64,000 bases of DNA, from NCBI RefSeq assembly GCF_008641065.1, contig NZ_VTRS01000002.1, forward strand, positions 1-64,000, in the 5' to 3' direction. The stretch comes from Rhabdaerophilum calidifontis. GTDB lineage: Bacteria > Pseudomonadota > Alphaproteobacteria > Rhizobiales > Beijerinckiaceae. Positions within the stretch are counted from its first letter, which is position 1, and each line of letters begins with the position of its first letter. The translations under genes were made by a program, and so were the position numbers. Positions 62,047-64,000 of this stretch are shown one piece after another. The notes beneath the pieces were generated by a model that saw nothing but the letters and a program-made list of their open reading frames with translations, was not told the origin of the DNA and searched no databases.

Positions 62047-63243
62047 ATGAAGCTCGTTAAGAGCCTTCTCCTGGGCTCCGCCGCCGGCCTCGTTGCCGTC
62101 GCGGGCGCCTCGGCTGCCGATCTCGGCGTCAAGAAGCCGTCGGCTGTTGAGTATGTGAAGACCTGCCCGACCTACGGCGCCGGCTTCTTCGTCGTTCCGG
62201 GCACCACCTCGTGCCTGAAGCTCATCGGCCGCGTCCGCGCCGATTACATCTACAATAACCCGCAGACCCGTGCGGCTCAGGCGTTCCGCTGGCGCGCCCG
62301 CGGCTATGTCGGCTACGATCACCGCACCGCGACCGAGTACGGCCTGCTCCGCACCTATGTCCGCGCGTTCTTCAACCACGACACCGGCGCCGACTCGACC
62401 CCGACGCTCGAGTACGCCTTCATCCAGTTCGGCGGCCTCACCGTCGGCCGCGTGACCCCGGCCTTCGAGCATGGCTGGCTCCAGTTCTACGGCACCTCGG
62501 GCCAGTACTGGGGTGGCTACCACTCGGATATCACCTATGTGAACTCGATCGGCTACACCTTCAACTTCGGCGGCGGCTGGTCGGCCACCGTTGCGCTTGA
62601 GGATCCGATGAACCGCCGTTCGACGATCCTGATCGGCGGCACCTATGGCGGCCAGCGCCTCCCCGACGCGACCTTCGCGATCACCGGCAACCAGAGCTGG
62701 GGTGAAGTGAAGCTCGCGGCCGCGGTCCGCGAAGTCATCGGCTCGAACTCGACCACGGGCGATTCCGAGCTCGGCTACGCCTTCACCGCCGGCGCGAAGA
62801 TCTTCCTGCCGATGCTGTCGAAGGGCTCGAACATCTGGGCGAGCTTCTCGTATGGCCGCGGCGCCACCTCGTACACCCACGCCCTCGGCGCGGGCACGAT
62901 CGCCGATCGCACGCTCACGGTTGCCGACGCGACCGTCACGGCGGCCGGCCTGAAGCTGACGACCTCGTGGTCGGTTGCCGGTGCGGTGCAGTACTTCTTC
63001 ACCCCGACCGTCTCGGCCTCGCTCGGCGGTGCCTATGGCCGTCACGATCCGTTCGGCGGCGGCAACACCGCCACCACCTATGTCGTCGCCGGCCAGCTCG
63101 CCTGGACCCCGGTCGCCGGCTTCCTGATCGGCACGGAAGTGGCCTATCGCCACATCTCCACCAAGGGCACCACGTCGATCGACGCTGGCCCGATCGACAA
63201 CCAGGACGTTGTCGGCCGTATCCGCTTCCAGCGCGACTTCTAA
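62047..63243 (+). CDS. Porin (Porin_2, Omp2/RopA-like)
   Basis: A 398-residue outer-membrane 16-stranded porin of the alphaproteobacterial Porin_2 family. The signal peptide is cleaved after ASA at 23. The N-terminal plug region VEYVKTCPTYGAGFFVVPGT and SCLKLIGRVRADY carry two cysteines (C40 and C56), conserved in the family. Repeated Tyr/Trp/Gly strands follow, and the protein ends in Phe (RFQRDF). Codon use is more biased to C-ending favoured codons than in neighbours, as expected for a highly expressed protein. GGAGG precedes the ATG, and a strong terminator follows. Confidence 0.96.
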   Translation: MKLVKSLLLGSAAGLVAVAGASAADLGVKKPSAVEYVKTCPTYGAGFFVVPGTTSCLKLIGRVRADYIYNNPQTRAAQAFRWRARGYVGYDHRTATEYGLLRTYVRAFFNHDTGADSTPTLEYAFIQFGGLTVGRVTPAFEHGWLQFYGTSGQYWGGYHSDITYVNSIGYTFNFGGGWSATVALEDPMNRRSTILIGGTYGGQRLPDATFAITGNQSWGEVKLAAAVREVIGSNSTTGDSELGYAFTAGAKIFLPMLSKGSNIWASFSYGRGATSYTHALGAGTIADRTLTVADATVTAAGLKLTTSWSVAGAVQYFFTPTVSASLGGAYGRHDPFGGGNTATTYVVAGQLAWTPVAGFLIGTEVAYRHISTKGTTSIDAGPIDNQDVVGRIRFQRDF

Positions 63244-63270
63244 TCGATCCTTGCGGATTGGTACCGGATC

Positions 63271-63295
63271 GGGGGGCCTCACGGCCCCCCTTTTC
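63271..63295 (+). terminator. Rho-independent terminator of the porin gene
   Basis: An 8-bp stem GGGGGGCC/GGCCCCCC (63271-63278, 63283-63290) with loop TCAC is followed by TTTTCGTTTT. It lies 28 bp after the porin stop. Confidence 0.95.
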
Positions 63296-63412
63296 GTTTT
63301 CGACCCGTCTTACGCCCTATTGACGCCGGCTTGGCCGGTGTGAACATTGTGCGCCGCAGGGACAGGCGGCGGATCGCGCGGGTTCCGCGCCGGGCAGCAC
63401 GGAGAGACAGGC

Positions 63413-64000
63413 ATGTGCCAGCCGCGCCGATGGGGCCTCGGGCTCCCGTTCCTCCTGCTTCTCGTCGTGCTTGCGGCGTTGTGGCGCCAGGGCGGCGTCG
63501 AGGCGGATCTCGCCCGCCGCGCCACCGACGCGCTCGCCCGTGCCGGTCATGGCTGGGCCGGGATCGTGCTCGCCGGCCGCGATGCGACCCTCACCGGGGA
63601 GGCTGCCGATTCCAAGGCGCGGGGTGCCGCGCAGGCCCTTGCCGGCCAGGTCTCCGGGATCCGCCGGGCCGCGGACGGAACAACCCTGCTCGCCGAGGCC
63701 AGCCCCTTCACCTTCACCGCGATCCGCGACGGCGCCCGGCTGGGCCTCGGCGGCTTTGCACCGCCGGGCGAGGCCGCCGCCCTCGTGGCGGCGGCGCGCC
63801 GCCTCCTGCCCGATGCCGTGATCGACGATCAGCTCAAGCCCGCGCGCGGCGCGCCGGCGGGGTTCGGCGCGGCGGCGGCCTTCGGGCTCGCGGAGCTTGC
63901 CCGGCTCGAACAGGGCACGCTGTCCGTCTCAGGCCAGATGCTTTCGCTCACCGGCCGCGCGGCGGATTTCGCCACCTTCGATGCGCTTCGCGCCCGGCTC
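63413..64000 (+). CDS. BON-domain, probably OmpA-family protein (5' part)
   Basis: The gene runs off the window; 196 residues are visible from the ATG at 63413, placed after GGAGAG. An N-terminal membrane anchor (LPFLLLLVVLAALW, about 11-24) is followed by repeated BON-like units: GWAGIVLAGRDATLTGEAADS, SGIRRAADGTTLLAEASPFTFTAIRDGARLGLGGFAPP (recognisable across residues 45-120) and GTLSVSGQMLSLTGRAADF. This layout is that of alphaproteobacterial OmpA-family proteins with N-terminal BON domains and a C-terminal peptidoglycan-binding OmpA domain beyond the window. The C-terminal domain is inferred. Confidence 0.75.
   Translation, partial: MCQPRRWGLGLPFLLLLVVLAALWRQGGVEADLARRATDALARAGHGWAGIVLAGRDATLTGEAADSKARGAAQALAGQVSGIRRAADGTTLLAEASPFTFTAIRDGARLGLGGFAPPGEAAALVAAARRLLPDAVIDDQLKPARGAPAGFGAAAAFGLAELARLEQGTLSVSGQMLSLTGRAADFATFDALRARL

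Overview
The window is about 64 kb of G+C-rich DNA from a Hyphomicrobiales (Rhizobiales-type) alphaproteobacterium. The lineage call rests on a Porin_2 (Omp2/RopA-like) porin, an Omp25-like barrel, a DUF2865 protein, the psd-pssA pair, TakP-type TRAP binding proteins with twin-arginine signals, and a SitABCD metal transporter. I cannot resolve the genus. It looks like ordinary chromosome: no rRNA, CRISPR array, integrase, transposase or phage gene was seen, and the single tRNA (Val, CAC) has no integrated element beside it.

Layout. 1-5.4 kb: a polar amino-acid ABC operon (binding protein, two permeases, no ATPase gene) ending in a beta-hydroxyacid dehydrogenase, then mrp/apbC and two small secreted proteins. 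5.7-10.7 kb: two tandem TakP-like TRAP binding proteins facing the matching TRAP permease genes. 10.9-18.8 kb: DMT exporter, a soluble MCP with a PilZ domain, moaA, DUF971, an L,D-transpeptidase, an unknown gene with an AT-rich upstream region, tRNA-Val and a membrane MCP. 18.9-28.6 kb: pbpC and a giant bacterial alpha-2-macroglobulin in one operon, divergent from a secreted trypsin-fold protein whose catalytic triad is lost; then gph. 28.7-34.7 kb: rpiA, a DUF2059 protein, gor, an iron-type alcohol dehydrogenase and class II DAHP synthase. 34.7-36.8 kb: small secreted proteins, one frameshifted and one cut by an amber codon, and an outer-membrane barrel. 37-42.8 kb: nadE and a sitABCD-type Mn/Fe/Zn importer behind a perfect 17-bp palindrome. 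43-45.6 kb: gltX overlapping a DUF2865 gene tail to tail.

45.7-51.8 kb is the most system-like region. A third TakP-like binding protein and a MarR regulator run leftwards. A tight operon runs rightwards: FAH-family hydrolase, metallo-beta-lactamase-fold protein, FAD monooxygenase, DUF2783 protein and a small membrane protein. It looks like a regulated uptake and breakdown module for an aromatic or related organic acid, with no ring-cleavage dioxygenase in view. 51.9-64 kb returns to housekeeping: creA, cysS-cimA, a LOG-family protein, an Atm1-type ABC exporter, psd-pssA, the major porin and the start of a BON/OmpA-type protein.

Two other themes stand out. Short tandem duplications span the stop codon at three separate gene ends. 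Several normally conserved catalytic or ligand motifs are replaced (Mrp CxxC, the MBL HxHxDH motif, the trypsin triad). All function calls come from reading motifs by eye. No database search was run.
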